46,428 nt of DNA. Origin: a bacterium. GTDB taxonomy: Bacteria > 4484-113 > JAFGCY01. This document shows positions 15,934 through 24,404 of the stretch, piece after piece. Within the stretch, counting starts at the first letter, position 1. Each line of letters starts with the position of its first letter. The stretch spans positions 1-46,428 of the forward strand of contig JAGRNT010000026.1 in assembly GCA_020440605.1 (NCBI GenBank), written 5' to 3'. The translations under genes were made by a program, and so were the position numbers. The notes beneath the pieces were generated by a model. It was not told the origin of the DNA and did not search any database. It saw only the letters and a list, made by a program, of their open reading frames with translations.

Positions 15934-17376
15934 CTACCAGTAGTGCTTCGTCTGCACAGCGAGATGCATCTCATGTTCAATAGCCGGCGTGGTGTCAGGA
16001 TGCGGCTGGAAGCGCGCCTGGAAGAAGCGCAGGATGTCCGGCTCCCAGGTCATCTCCAGGCCATGGATCGCATGCCGCCGCTCGTAGACCTCGATGATGC
16101 CCTCGGCCGTGTATTCCAGGTGGCTCTCCGTATAGACACGGCGCGGGATCGCAAGGCGCACCAGCTCCAGCTGCGGCCGCCGGTTGCGCCCGGTCCGCGG
16201 GTCACGCCCGGCCGAGACGTTGCCACGTTCCATCGTGCGCACGCCGCACTGCAGGTAGATCTGCGCGGCCAGCATCTGCGCAGGATAGTGGTCCTGGTCA
16301 ATATGCGACAGGAAGGCGCGGGCGTCAATGAACACGCCATGACCGCCGCAGGGATTGACGAGCGGTACCCCGGCCCGGCTGAGCATGCCATGCAGCAGCT
16401 CCAGCTGGCTGTGGCGACACGAAAGGTAGTCATCGTCGCAGACCTCGCGCAGCCCGACCGCCAGGCTTTCCATGTCACGGCCGCTCATGCCGCCGTAGGT
16501 ATGCAGGCCCTCGTAGACTACGACCTGACTGCGGCACTTCGAGAACAGTTCCTCTTCCCATGGCTGGAAGGCCAGGAAGCCGCCCATGTTGACAAGCCCA
16601 TCCTTCTTCGAGCTCATCCAGGCGCCGTCGGAATTGGCGCAGATCTCACGGATGATCTCGCGGATGCTCCAGTCGCTGAATCCAGTCTCATGATGCCTGA
16701 TGAACCAGGCATTCTCGGCGATACGCGTCACGTCAAGGAAGACGCGGATGTCATGCGCATTGCAGTAGGCCCGCAGTTCACGCAGGCTGTGCAGGCTGAA
16801 GGGCTGGCCGCCGGCCATGTTGACATCCGGTGCGATGCAGACCGCACGCACACGCTCGCTGCCATATTCCCGCACGAGGGCATCAAGCTTGAAGAGGTCA
16901 GGGTTACCCTTCCAGCGGAAATCGCTGGCGGTGTCATGGGCCTCGTCGCAGATGATGTCACGGAACTCACCACCGGCCAGCTCGAGGTGAGCGCGGGTGG
17001 TGGTGAAGTACATGTTCATCGGGATGATGTCGCCGGGCCTGACGAAGTTCCGGAAGAAGAGGTGCTCGGCTCCGCGTCCCTGGTGGGTCGGGATCACAAG
17101 CTCGTAGCCCATCACATCCCGCACGGCATCCGCCATGTTGTCGAAGCTGCGACTGCCGGCATAGGCCTCGTCGCCGGTCATCAGCGCACCCCACTGGCGG
17201 TCACTCATGGCGGAGGTGCCACTGTCAGTCAGCAGGTCTATGAATACGTCGTCAGCATGCAGCAGGAAGGTGTTGTAACCGGCCTGGTCGAGGCAGGTCT
17301 GACGGTGCGCGCGCGTCGTCATGCGCAGCGGTTCCACCATCTTGATCCGGTATGGTTCCGGGATGCAGCGTGGCAT
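15934..17376 (-). CDS. tpl: Tyrosine phenol-lyase (PLP-dependent beta-eliminating lyase)
   Basis: The product (480 residues) converts L-tyrosine to phenol, pyruvate and ammonia, a cytosolic PLP reaction needing no oxygen. The PLP lysine is in SSKKDGLVNMGG (about residue 257). Tyrosine phenol-lyase and tryptophanase are close relatives; three features favour the lyase. NMYFTTTRAH (121-130) keeps the Thr of the phenol site; MERG gives the substrate-binding Arg at about 384, where tryptophanase lacks it; and LRFFQARF carries the Phe-Phe pair where tryptophanase has His-Phe. The THQGRGAEH and VNMAGGQP signatures are intact. GAGGTG lies six bases before the ATG. Upstream there is a tandem repeat likely to bind a regulator. 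No tyrosine permease is adjacent. Confidence 0.92.
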   Translation of the reverse strand: MPRCIPEPYRIKMVEPLRMTTRAHRQTCLDQAGYNTFLLHADDVFIDLLTDSGTSAMSDRQWGALMTGDEAYAGSRSFDNMADAVRDVMGYELVIPTHQGRGAEHLFFRNFVRPGDIIPMNMYFTTTRAHLELAGGEFRDIICDEAHDTASDFRWKGNPDLFKLDALVREYGSERVRAVCIAPDVNMAGGQPFSLHSLRELRAYCNAHDIRVFLDVTRIAENAWFIRHHETGFSDWSIREIIREICANSDGAWMSSKKDGLVNMGGFLAFQPWEEELFSKCRSQVVVYEGLHTYGGMSGRDMESLAVGLREVCDDDYLSCRHSQLELLHGMLSRAGVPLVNPCGGHGVFIDARAFLSHIDQDHYPAQMLAAQIYLQCGVRTMERGNVSAGRDPRTGRNRRPQLELVRLAIPRRVYTESHLEYTAEGIIEVYERRHAIHGLEMTWEPDILRFFQARFQPHPDTTPAIEHEMHLAVQTKHYW

Positions 17377-17401
17377 GATGGCACCTCAAAATACCAATAA
17401 C

Positions 17402-17425
17402 TGATATCACCTATATGATATCACC
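17402..17425 (-). promoter_or_regulatory. Tandem operator-like repeat upstream of the tyrosine phenol-lyase gene
   Basis: TGATATCACC occurs twice (17402-17411, 17416-17425) separated by TATA, a period of 14 bases; each copy contains the palindrome TGATATCA. It lies about 25-50 bases before the start codon, where a promoter must be. GATATCACCTAT is also present just upstream of the cytochrome promoter near 35067. The binding protein is unknown. Confidence 0.55.
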
Positions 17426-17481
17426 GTTTTGCATTGAGGTGTTTCATGAGACAAACTAGATATTACTGTTAGGAAACCTGA

Positions 17482-18312
17482 TCAGAAATTCGTCATGTGC
17501 TGGTCCTCGCCATATTTGTCGTAGAACTCCTCCAGCAAAGCAAGACTACCCTCCCCGCCCTTTTCAGCCCAAAGGCCAGGTAGTAGCTGCAGCATCTCGT
17601 CCAGACGCTCAAACTGCTCAAGATACTGCTGGCGATCAAACACCAGCTCAGGCATGGAACTGTACTCCCGAAGTCCTCCAACGACAACCTGGCTGCCCTC
17701 ATCATCAGTGTACTGATCCATAACCGGGCGGCCGGTGGCAAACCCACGCCAGATGATGTAATCATCCAGAGTCACAATGTCGGCAACAATGGCACCACAG
17801 TAGATGTCACGACAGGATCGACAACCGTACAGTATCGTCCTTTCAAATTCATCAACTTGTTCCATTGGCCCTCTATTCCCTTTGTAGACTTCAATCTGAT
17901 TGGCTTCAGGGTCTATCCATTCCTGCTTGCCATGTTCACACTGCAGCATGCCGGCATAGGCACCATAGAAAGTCCGTTTCAGGTCGTCTTCCGTCACGGT
18001 CTGCATAAGTTTGTCAATCATGGACTCGCCGTCCACCACGAAGTCGATGAAGAAGTAGCCAGATACGTCATCCTCTGCAAACCAGCGCGGATCCATATGC
18101 CAGCGCAGCTCAAGCTCATTCACTCTTTCCGGTATGACAATCTCATCTGACATGGGAAGATTCTCCACAGATCCCATTGGAAGCTCCTCTGCCTGAGAGG
18201 GAAATGGAACCGCCGCTGCAGCAATCATCGCAAGTGCTGACAAGGCTAAACCGGTTTTGCGGAAAGCGAATGTCAGAAATGGTTTGTTGCGCAAACTACT
18301 CACCCCACACAT
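17482..18312 (-). CDS. Secreted protein of a paralogous YGCRxC family, unknown function
   Basis: The product has 276 residues with a Sec signal peptide after a long n-region (KTGLALSALAMIAAAAV, cleavage near SQA at 39-41). The mature part shares a whole domain with the protein at 22991-23611: LELRWHMDPRWFAE, IDFVVDGESMID, YGAYAGMLQCEHGKQEW and LYGCRSCRDIYCGAIVA (residues about 161-177). The conserved cysteines in the last motif suggest a metal site or disulfides. I recognise this Cys motif from uncharacterised proteins but know no function. It stands 105 bases upstream of the lyase gene and follows another secreted gene on the same strand. The two paralogs differ mainly in the presence of a signal peptide. 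Confidence 0.78.
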   Translation of the reverse strand: MCGVSSLRNKPFLTFAFRKTGLALSALAMIAAAAVPFPSQAEELPMGSVENLPMSDEIVIPERVNELELRWHMDPRWFAEDDVSGYFFIDFVVDGESMIDKLMQTVTEDDLKRTFYGAYAGMLQCEHGKQEWIDPEANQIEVYKGNRGPMEQVDEFERTILYGCRSCRDIYCGAIVADIVTLDDYIIWRGFATGRPVMDQYTDDEGSQVVVGGLREYSSMPELVFDRQQYLEQFERLDEMLQLLPGLWAEKGGEGSLALLEEFYDKYGEDQHMTNF

Positions 18313-18393
18313 TGTCAGTCATACTCATTCTCGGGTTGTTCCGGTGCCGATACATAGTGATGCAGCGCCCGTGAAACTGCTCCATTCCAAATC

Positions 18394-19083
18394 TCAATCG
18401 CGCGTATGCAGCAGGTTCGGCTTTCCCTCACTGGCCAGCCACTCCTGGGTCTCCCAGTACTTCTTCCGGCTGAGGCTGTAGTAGCTCAGGCCATAAATGC
18501 TGCTATAGGGGACGAGTGCCCATTCGCGGTTCTCCGCATAGATCACCGGCTCGGGGAAATCCAGCTCAAGACCCTCGCCGCCAATGAGGTACATGTTGAA
18601 GGACTGCATGCCAAGCTGCGGGTCATCCATGGAGATATACGCCTCAGGACACAGCTCAAACAGGATGTCGCCGGGACCTACTGCAGTGATGTCATCGCTG
18701 ACAATCAACGGATTCCAATCATTGAGTGGGTTGAGCGGCCAGCTGTCCATCACGCCCATCTCAACCAGCCGGGTCAGGTCCTGGTTCGTATAGTGGATGC
18801 CTTCGTCAAACCCGCCATTGACATGTGACTTGGCAAGCACCACAAGCCACATCATCGTTTCGAGATATGCCTTCAGTTCATCATCACCATATTCTGTGGT
18901 CTGCATGATGCTGGCCTGTTGTGCCAGGGATGCATTCAATTCGGCAAGCCGTTGCATTTCCTTGGCATCGGCCTCATCAGCAGTCAGTGTTGGAGTGCAG
19001 TGATCAGCAGTTACTTCAGCAAAAGCAGTTGATGCACAGCATACGAAGAAAAGTAAAGCAGCAATCAGAAACCGGATCAGCAT
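18394..19083 (-). CDS. Secreted protein of unknown function
   Basis: The product has 229 residues with a clear signal peptide (LIRFLIAALLFFVCCASTAFA, cleaved near residue 22). AGGGAG lies seven bases before the ATG. The mature protein is acidic and has two extra cysteines (DHCTPTL and ELCPEAY). The segment HYTNQDLTRLVEMGVMDSWPLNPLNDW reads like a pseudopilin-type or signal-like loop in which a short peptide precedes a Trp-Pro-x-Asn-Pro motif, as seen in secreted proteins with a prepilin-derived fold, but I cannot support a family. It is co-oriented with the YGCRxC gene (81 bases downstream) and the homogentisate dioxygenase gene upstream. Confidence 0.7.
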   Translation of the reverse strand: MLIRFLIAALLFFVCCASTAFAEVTADHCTPTLTADEADAKEMQRLAELNASLAQQASIMQTTEYGDDELKAYLETMMWLVVLAKSHVNGGFDEGIHYTNQDLTRLVEMGVMDSWPLNPLNDWNPLIVSDDITAVGPGDILFELCPEAYISMDDPQLGMQSFNMYLIGGEGLELDFPEPVIYAENREWALVPYSSIYGLSYYSLSRKKYWETQEWLASEGKPNLLHTRD

Positions 19084-19206
19084 GGACAGCTCCCTACCGG
19101 TGACATGGTATTGCGCCGACCGGCAATGGGAAATGCTAACCCGACTCAGGCCACATGGTCAAGTGTCAGAAGCCATGGAATTGTCTGCTGCAACAGCAGG
19201 TAGCCA

Positions 19207-20361
19207 CTACCCCACCCAGCTCTTCCAGTAGTGCTTGTCCTCAATTCCCAGCGCCGGCTTGGCAACCTTCAGCGGACGGAAGGTGTCAATCATCACCGCC
19301 TTCTCATCCGTGTATTTCTTGCCGATGCTGCCCTCATAACGGCCGGGGTGCGGACCATGCGGGAGGCCGTCGGGATGCAGTGTCATGCTGCCCCACTCTA
19401 TCCCCTTGCGGCTCATGAAGTCGGCTGAGAAGTAATACAGCACCTCATCGCTCATCACGTTTGAGTGGTAATACGGCGCCGGGATCGCCTCCGGGTGGAA
19501 GTCGAAGGGCCGCGGTGCGAAGTTGCAGACAACGAAGGCATCGCCCTGCAGGATCTGGTGGATCGGCGGTGGCTGGTGGATCGTGCCGGTGATCGGTTCG
19601 AAGTCATTGAAGTTGAACTTCCAGGGGAAGAAGATCCCATCCCAGCCCACCACGTCGATCGGGTGGTGGTCAAGGATGAAGCGGTTCATGCCACCGCGCT
19701 GGCGCACGCGCAGCTCGAACTCACCCTTCTCATCGCGAGGGTTGAGCTTCTCAGGCGGATGGATGTCGCGCTCGGAGAACGGTGCTCCCTCAATCAGCTG
19801 GCCGAACTCATTGCGATAGCGCTTCGGAGTGCGCAGGAAGCTGTTGCTTTCCAGGATCAGCAGTTCATTCTCCCTGCTCGTGAAGTTCCAGCGGTGGATG
19901 ATGCCCTGCGGAATGATCAGCTGGTCGTCCTGGCCGAAGCTCAGGTCACCCATCTGGGTCTCCAGCACGCCCTCACCCCTGGCAACGAAGACATACTCAT
20001 CCTGGCTGCCGTTGCGGTACCAGTAATCATCATTGACATTGGGCTTGCTGTAGCAGATCGCGCAGTCATTGTTGAAGAATATCGGCACGCGATCCATCAC
20101 GGGGCTGCCGGCGGCATGCAGCTGGGCGGTCATCACATGCCGCATGCGCAGCATCGGATGGTCCTCCTCCTCATAGACCCAGTTGCGCAGATGCTCCGTG
20201 CGCAGTACCGCTGTCGGAGGATGGATGTGGTAGAGCAGCGAGGCCGGGCCGGTGAAGCCGTAGTTGCCCATCAGGTGCTCCTGGTAGATGCCGCCGTCCG
20301 GCTTCGGGTGCTGGATGTGGCGCTTGCGGGGAATGCTTCCGAGTCGGTGGTAGAAAGGCAT
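19207..20361 (-). CDS. hmgA: Homogentisate 1,2-dioxygenase
   Basis: The enzyme opens the ring of homogentisate with O2 to give maleylacetoacetate, using a mononuclear Fe(II) in a cupin-like fold. The product has 384 residues, a little shorter than the human enzyme. Iron-ligand regions are visible in PYYHSNVMSDEVLYY and LHPDGLPHGPHPG, and further signatures are VVGWDGIFFPWKFNFNDFEPITG and VARGEGVLETQMGDLSF. Residues are intact, so it should be active. AGGAGA lies upstream of the ATG. It is separated from HPPD and the FAH-type gene by the two globin-GGDEF genes and one YGCRxC gene, all in the same orientation. Confidence 0.95.
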   Translation of the reverse strand: MPFYHRLGSIPRKRHIQHPKPDGGIYQEHLMGNYGFTGPASLLYHIHPPTAVLRTEHLRNWVYEEEDHPMLRMRHVMTAQLHAAGSPVMDRVPIFFNNDCAICYSKPNVNDDYWYRNGSQDEYVFVARGEGVLETQMGDLSFGQDDQLIIPQGIIHRWNFTSRENELLILESNSFLRTPKRYRNEFGQLIEGAPFSERDIHPPEKLNPRDEKGEFELRVRQRGGMNRFILDHHPIDVVGWDGIFFPWKFNFNDFEPITGTIHQPPPIHQILQGDAFVVCNFAPRPFDFHPEAIPAPYYHSNVMSDEVLYYFSADFMSRKGIEWGSMTLHPDGLPHGPHPGRYEGSIGKKYTDEKAVMIDTFRPLKVAKPALGIEDKHYWKSWVG

Positions 20362-20474
20362 TTCGTGCTGTCTCCTGCTTTCGCTAGCGGCGGGAAATGC
20401 ACGCTGGCATCCCTGCCTGCCTGCATTACTTTATCAGGAGAAATGGGCACCCCGCCTGTTAGCGGTCAGGGGAT

Positions 20475-21545
20475 TCAGCAGCTCACGAAGGAGCCTTCCT
20501 GCTTCTTCGATTGATACATCCGCTCATCAGCGCAGCGCAGCATTTCGGGAATGCCGATGAATTCGAGCGGACCATTCTGGCAGATCCCGATGCTGAGAGT
20601 GATCTCAGGCTGGCGTTCCCCAAGCTCACGGATCAGTCTTTCAGCGAAGACCCGTGCGCCGGCCTGATCCGTACCCGGCAGCACGATGCAGAATTCATCC
20701 CCACCGAACCTTCCCGCGATGTCAACATCCCGGGTGATCATGGAAAGCACGCTGGCAACGGATTTCAGCACTTCGTCTCCCCGATGATGCCCTTGATTGT
20801 CGTTGATCTGCTTGAAGCTGTCCACATCCAGGTAGACCATGGAAACGCAGTCACCCGACCGGCGCGCGTTGCCAAGATCCCGACGCAGCATCTCCAGCAG
20901 AGCCCGGCGATTGTAGAGCGAGGTCAGAGAGTCACGCTGGGAGAGCTCCTCAAGTTCACGCGTGCGGCTGCGCACGGTAGCCTCGAGATCCCGCGCATAG
21001 GATTCCACCTTCTCGCGCGACAGTTCGATCTCCGAGACCAGACACTTGATGTACGTATCGAAAACGAAGGCCGTATCGAATTGAATGAGCTTTTCCAGTG
21101 CCTGACGGATGGCCTCTGTCCTTTCCTCATCCTGCAGGGCAATGCCGATCACGCGCAGCATGATCTGCTTCAGCAGCAGAACCGCCGAGGTGAAATGCTT
21201 GGGACCAACCCCGATGCGCTTGTGGACCATGCCGATGCGCAGGCGGCTGTTGACATACTCGGAATCGTAATAGCCGCCGAACAGCTCCAGGATGTAGTTG
21301 CGCTGGGCTGCCTTGAGACGCATCAGGGTGTCTGCATCTCCGATCAGCAGCGCAATCTCCGCATTGGCAGTCTGCCGTTCATAGAAGTCGTCAACGATCG
21401 CATCGAGGTTCTCCTCCACGATACTGCGGACTTCCGTGAGCAGCGACAGGTCGGCACGGGTCAGTCCGAGCAGCTCCTTGCGGCGCTGGATCTCGAGTTC
21501 CGAGATGCGCATCTGGTCAATCAGGGATAGCGAAGTACTCTTCAT
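20475..21545 (-). CDS. Globin-coupled diguanylate cyclase (intact GGDEF)
   Basis: The product has 356 residues and no membrane helix. Residues 20-170 match a globin-coupled sensor, with the proximal heme histidine in GMVHKRIG (His108) as in oxygen-sensing cyclases. A coiled-coil linker (175-200) leads to the GGDEF domain: DSLTSLYNRRALLEML, VYLDVDSFKQINDNQGH, and RFGGDEF at about 279-285. An RDVD tetrad five residues upstream forms the inhibitory I-site. It should make cyclic di-GMP from GTP under control of heme-bound O2. It sits between the oxygen-dependent hmgA and its own degenerate paralog. Confidence 0.93.
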   Translation of the reverse strand: MKSTSLSLIDQMRISELEIQRRKELLGLTRADLSLLTEVRSIVEENLDAIVDDFYERQTANAEIALLIGDADTLMRLKAAQRNYILELFGGYYDSEYVNSRLRIGMVHKRIGVGPKHFTSAVLLLKQIMLRVIGIALQDEERTEAIRQALEKLIQFDTAFVFDTYIKCLVSEIELSREKVESYARDLEATVRSRTRELEELSQRDSLTSLYNRRALLEMLRRDLGNARRSGDCVSMVYLDVDSFKQINDNQGHHRGDEVLKSVASVLSMITRDVDIAGRFGGDEFCIVLPGTDQAGARVFAERLIRELGERQPEITLSIGICQNGPLEFIGIPEMLRCADERMYQSKKQEGSFVSC

Positions 21546-21630
21546 TTGAGTGTTGAATCAAGCGAGGTTCTGCAGAATTGTAACTTCGCGCGGCAGCAGT
21601 GGTGTGCCGCTACCGGGATTTCATAACGGC

Positions 21631-22716
21631 TCAGACGACTGGAATCCTCGTGTCCTCATCCTGCATAATGAAATCAGTACCGTGCTTCAGATTGTGCCTG
21701 AGAAAGTCCTCGGCACAGAATTCGTTTTCAGCCTGTACCGCCAATCGCACCAGCAAAGCCTGCTCGGGATGGCGCAGCGCGAACAGCTGGCAGATCTCGA
21801 CACAGAGCATCCTCCCGGCCAGCTCGCTGGTCTGCGGCAAGCTGATGCAGAGTTCGCTGACACCTGTCCATCCCGCATTGTCCTGGTCGCGGATCACGGC
21901 AAATGCTGATTCCGCCAGCGAACACTTCACGCTGTCGCCATGCAGGAATCCCATGCGATTGCAGAGCTGACCGAATTTATCGATCTTCAGGCAGGCCAGG
22001 CAGAGCGGCTGTCCATTGCGCTTCATGCTGAGCAGGTCGGTTTCCAGCCTGCTGATGAACTCGCGGCGGCGCAACATTCCCGTCAGTGGATCCTGACGGG
22101 TAAGGGACTCGATCTCCCTGCTGCGCTGGCGGATCAGGTCCTCGAGTTCCAGAGCCTGCCGCTCCACTTCCTGCTGGGGATACTCGATGCCATTACGCAG
22201 CCCTTCTATGTACGTGTCGTACATCAGTGCACTGTCAAACTGCATCAGTTTGTCAATTGCGCAGACGATGCGCTGCAGTCTGAGGCGGTCATGCCCCAGA
22301 TCCGCCGCATGTGTCTCCAGCAGGCTGCGTAGCCTGTGACCCATGGCGGAGAACAGCGGCGGCTCCACGCCCAGCCGCAGGTATTCACGTCCGATCCGGC
22401 GGCGGTTGTCAACATATTCGCTGCCGTACTCCCCACCGAACAGGCCACGCAGGTAGCCGCGCTGCAGTTCGGCGATGTCCTGCAGCAGGACATCCTTCGG
22501 CAGAGCCTGGCGGAAGCCCTGATTGGTGCGGATGATCGCCAGCAGCTCAGTGACGATGTCCTCGAGTTTCTCCTGGAAGAAGGACTCAATGCCCGCCAGC
22601 AGCGTCACGTCCAGCGCGTCGATCTTCAGCAGATCCTTGCGTTCACGGATCTCCACATCGGAAAGAAGCGATTGCTCAGGATATTCAGCTTGGGAATCGT
22701 GCATTTGGACTGCCAT
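21631..22716 (-). CDS. Degenerate globin-coupled GGDEF paralog
   Basis: The 361-residue protein aligns along its whole length with the adjacent intact cyclase, so the pair is a tandem duplication. The heme histidine is replaced: the IGMVHKRIG segment is IGREYLRLG here, with Tyr112 at the His position. The active-site GGDEF is GVSEL (285-289), and the Asp of the metal-binding LDVDSF strand has become LKIDKF. Neither oxygen binding nor c-di-GMP synthesis is expected in the ordinary way. It may instead bind c-di-GMP or GTP, act as a heterodimer partner of the intact cyclase, or be decaying; the open frame and conserved helices argue against simple decay. Confidence 0.9.
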   Translation of the reverse strand: MAVQMHDSQAEYPEQSLLSDVEIRERKDLLKIDALDVTLLAGIESFFQEKLEDIVTELLAIIRTNQGFRQALPKDVLLQDIAELQRGYLRGLFGGEYGSEYVDNRRRIGREYLRLGVEPPLFSAMGHRLRSLLETHAADLGHDRLRLQRIVCAIDKLMQFDSALMYDTYIEGLRNGIEYPQQEVERQALELEDLIRQRSREIESLTRQDPLTGMLRRREFISRLETDLLSMKRNGQPLCLACLKIDKFGQLCNRMGFLHGDSVKCSLAESAFAVIRDQDNAGWTGVSELCISLPQTSELAGRMLCVEICQLFALRHPEQALLVRLAVQAENEFCAEDFLRHNLKHGTDFIMQDEDTRIPVV

Positions 22717-22990
22717 GAAAGGGATTTACCAGCAAGTAGATATCATCCCAGTCTGAGACTTGCGGTCCAAATTGGAATCTTTAATCGCGGTTTAGCGGAT
22801 AAGGCATGTGAGAGTTGTCGCTCCGCATCAAAGTCCCTGAAATGGCAACAATAATCCCCTGCATTCACTGCAGGTGATTGCCAACTCCGCATGGAATAGT
22901 CTGAGTGGAATGCCATTGAACAAGGCGTTCGAATGACCGCTTTAGACAGCAGCACATTCCGGAGGAAGGAAATCCTCATCCGAGCATCTG
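22717..22990. other. Gene-free interval between a YGCRxC gene and the degenerate globin-GGDEF gene
   Basis: Neither strand has a convincing gene; the short frames present lack ribosome binding sites and have scrambled composition. The sequence is less GC-rich than its surroundings. A CTGCATTCACTGCAG near 22860 is a short inverted repeat. I see no intrinsic terminator with a T-run for the upstream gene. Confidence 0.5.
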
Positions 22991-23611
22991 CTAGACATTG
23001 TCAAAGTCCGTCTCGTGCCTGCTGTCATACTGCCATGGACCGAACTTTGTCTTGAACCTCTCGAGATTGGCAATGGCTGCCGGACTGCCGGCCTGCTGCA
23101 TGAATTCCGGCAGTTCCCTGAGCATGGATTCCACTCCGGAAAGTGCGTCAAGGTATTGCGCGCGCTCGAACCTGAGATCTGGAATTCCTCCGAGTTCATC
23201 TCCAGCATGTTCACTATCGCGCTTGCGAAAATCGTGCCAGAAAATGGAATCCCCACACGAGCTGATGGAAGCCACTATGGCCCCGCAGGCGAGATCGCGG
23301 CAGCAACGGCAACCATAGAGCGCAGCTTGCCCGATTCCGTCAGGACCATCCTGCGGGTTCAGGTTCAGCCTGTAGATCTCCAGATACTGTTGCTCAAATC
23401 CTTCCCATTTCCGCTTTCCGGATTCGGCCTGCAGCATTCCTGAATTATAGAAATAGAATGCGTCGACAAGTTCCCTGTCCCGGGCAGAGGCAATCAGGAT
23501 CTCGATGAGAGATTCGCCGTCAATGAAGAACTCGGGGTACGCATACCCACCAGACTCGGCAAACCACATCGGATCCATATGCCAACGCAGCTCGAGAATG
23601 TTGAATGCCAA
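22991..23611 (-). CDS. Cytosolic paralog of the YGCRxC family, unknown function
   Basis: The product has 206 residues with no signal peptide. A TTG start is used because GGGGGG lies just upstream and the conserved domain begins at residue 6 (LELRWHMDPMWFAES). It shares with the secreted protein at 17482-18312 the segments IDGESLIEILI, YNSGMLQAESGKRKW, LYGCRCCRDLACGAIVA (about 98-114) and a C-terminal helix near LRERPEF-type sequence (MLRELPEFMQQAG). The gene starts 12 bases after the stop of the fumarylacetoacetate hydrolase gene, so it is probably on the HPPD-FAH transcript. The function is unknown; the cysteines may bind metal. Confidence 0.78.
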   Translation of the reverse strand: MAFNILELRWHMDPMWFAESGGYAYPEFFIDGESLIEILIASARDRELVDAFYFYNSGMLQAESGKRKWEGFEQQYLEIYRLNLNPQDGPDGIGQAALYGCRCCRDLACGAIVASISSCGDSIFWHDFRKRDSEHAGDELGGIPDLRFERAQYLDALSGVESMLRELPEFMQQAGSPAAIANLERFKTKFGPWQYDSRHETDFDNV

Positions 23612-23623
23612 TTGGCCCCCCTA

Positions 23624-24403
23624 TCAGCCGGCGCTCGCGGCCTCTCCCGCAACCTTGTTGGCAATCTTCCCGAGTCCCTCGATCTCCAGCTCGACGAGAT
23701 CGCCTCGCTTGATCCAGCCACCGGTGTTCTCCGGCCCGAGTTCCAGGATGCAGCCGGTGCCGACCGTGCCGCTGCCGATCAGCTCGCCGGGATAGAGCGT
23801 CACGCCATTGCTGGCACGCTCCAGCATCTCGCCGAAGCTGAAGTGGATGCTGTTCCAGTTGCCACGGCTGATTTCCTTCCCGTTGACATGGCAGGTCATC
23901 TGCAGGTCGAAGCCCTTGCCGCTGCGCTTTGACTCCAGTTCGTCGGCACTGACGAGTACGGGGCCGACAGTGGTGGCGAAGTCCTTGCCCTTGGCCGGGC
24001 CGAGGTTCATCACCATCTCCGCCTTCTGGGCATCACGCAGCGACCAGTCGTTGATCACGGTATAGCCGAGGATGTACTGTTCGGCATCCTCCGCCTTGAC
24101 GTTGCGGCACTCCTTGCCGATCACCGCCCCGACCTCCAGCTCGAAGTCGAGCCACTCACCGGCGCTGGGGAACTGCAGGTCCTCTCCGTTGAGCAGCAGG
24201 CTGTGCGAGTTGGAGAAGTAGAACACCGCAATCTTGTACCAGTCCGGGATCATGTCCACGCCACGCCTGGCACGGGCAGCCTTCACATGCTGCTCGAAGG
24301 CATAGAAGTCGCGGAAGCTGCGGATCGGCAGGCGGCCCTCCGGGGTCTCGACGGCGATCACACCGCCCTCATTCGGGTTGATGCGTACGAAGTTGTATTT
24401 CAT
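23624..24403 (-). CDS. Fumarylacetoacetate hydrolase family protein
   Basis: The product has 259 residues from the ATG at 24403, one base after the HPPD stop (TGATATG), so the genes are coupled. FAH-fold enzymes cleave a beta-diketo bond with help from Mg/Ca. Metal ligands are visible in WLDFELEVGAVIG (Glu-x-Glu) and GYTVINDWSLRDAQ (Asp). GTVGTGCILELG and GDLVELEIEGLG are the terminal strands of the fold. In this context it should split fumarylacetoacetate to fumarate and acetoacetate. Some FAH proteins accept the maleyl isomer, which would remove the need for an isomerase. The length is typical of short bacterial FAH proteins. Confidence 0.9.
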   Translation of the reverse strand: MKYNFVRINPNEGGVIAVETPEGRLPIRSFRDFYAFEQHVKAARARRGVDMIPDWYKIAVFYFSNSHSLLLNGEDLQFPSAGEWLDFELEVGAVIGKECRNVKAEDAEQYILGYTVINDWSLRDAQKAEMVMNLGPAKGKDFATTVGPVLVSADELESKRSGKGFDLQMTCHVNGKEISRGNWNSIHFSFGEMLERASNGVTLYPGELIGSGTVGTGCILELGPENTGGWIKRGDLVELEIEGLGKIANKVAGEAASAG

Positions 24404-24404
24404 A

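Noticed and set aside
15934..17376. Tryptophanase instead of tyrosine phenol-lyase
   Set aside because: The families are close, but the Arg in MERG, the Phe-Phe pair in LRFFQARF and the Thr-rich NMYFTTTR segment match tyrosine phenol-lyase, where tryptophanase differs.
22743..22979. 78-codon minus-strand frame between a YGCRxC gene and the degenerate globin-GGDEF gene
   Set aside because: No ribosome binding site, no motif and unnatural residue composition; treated as non-coding.
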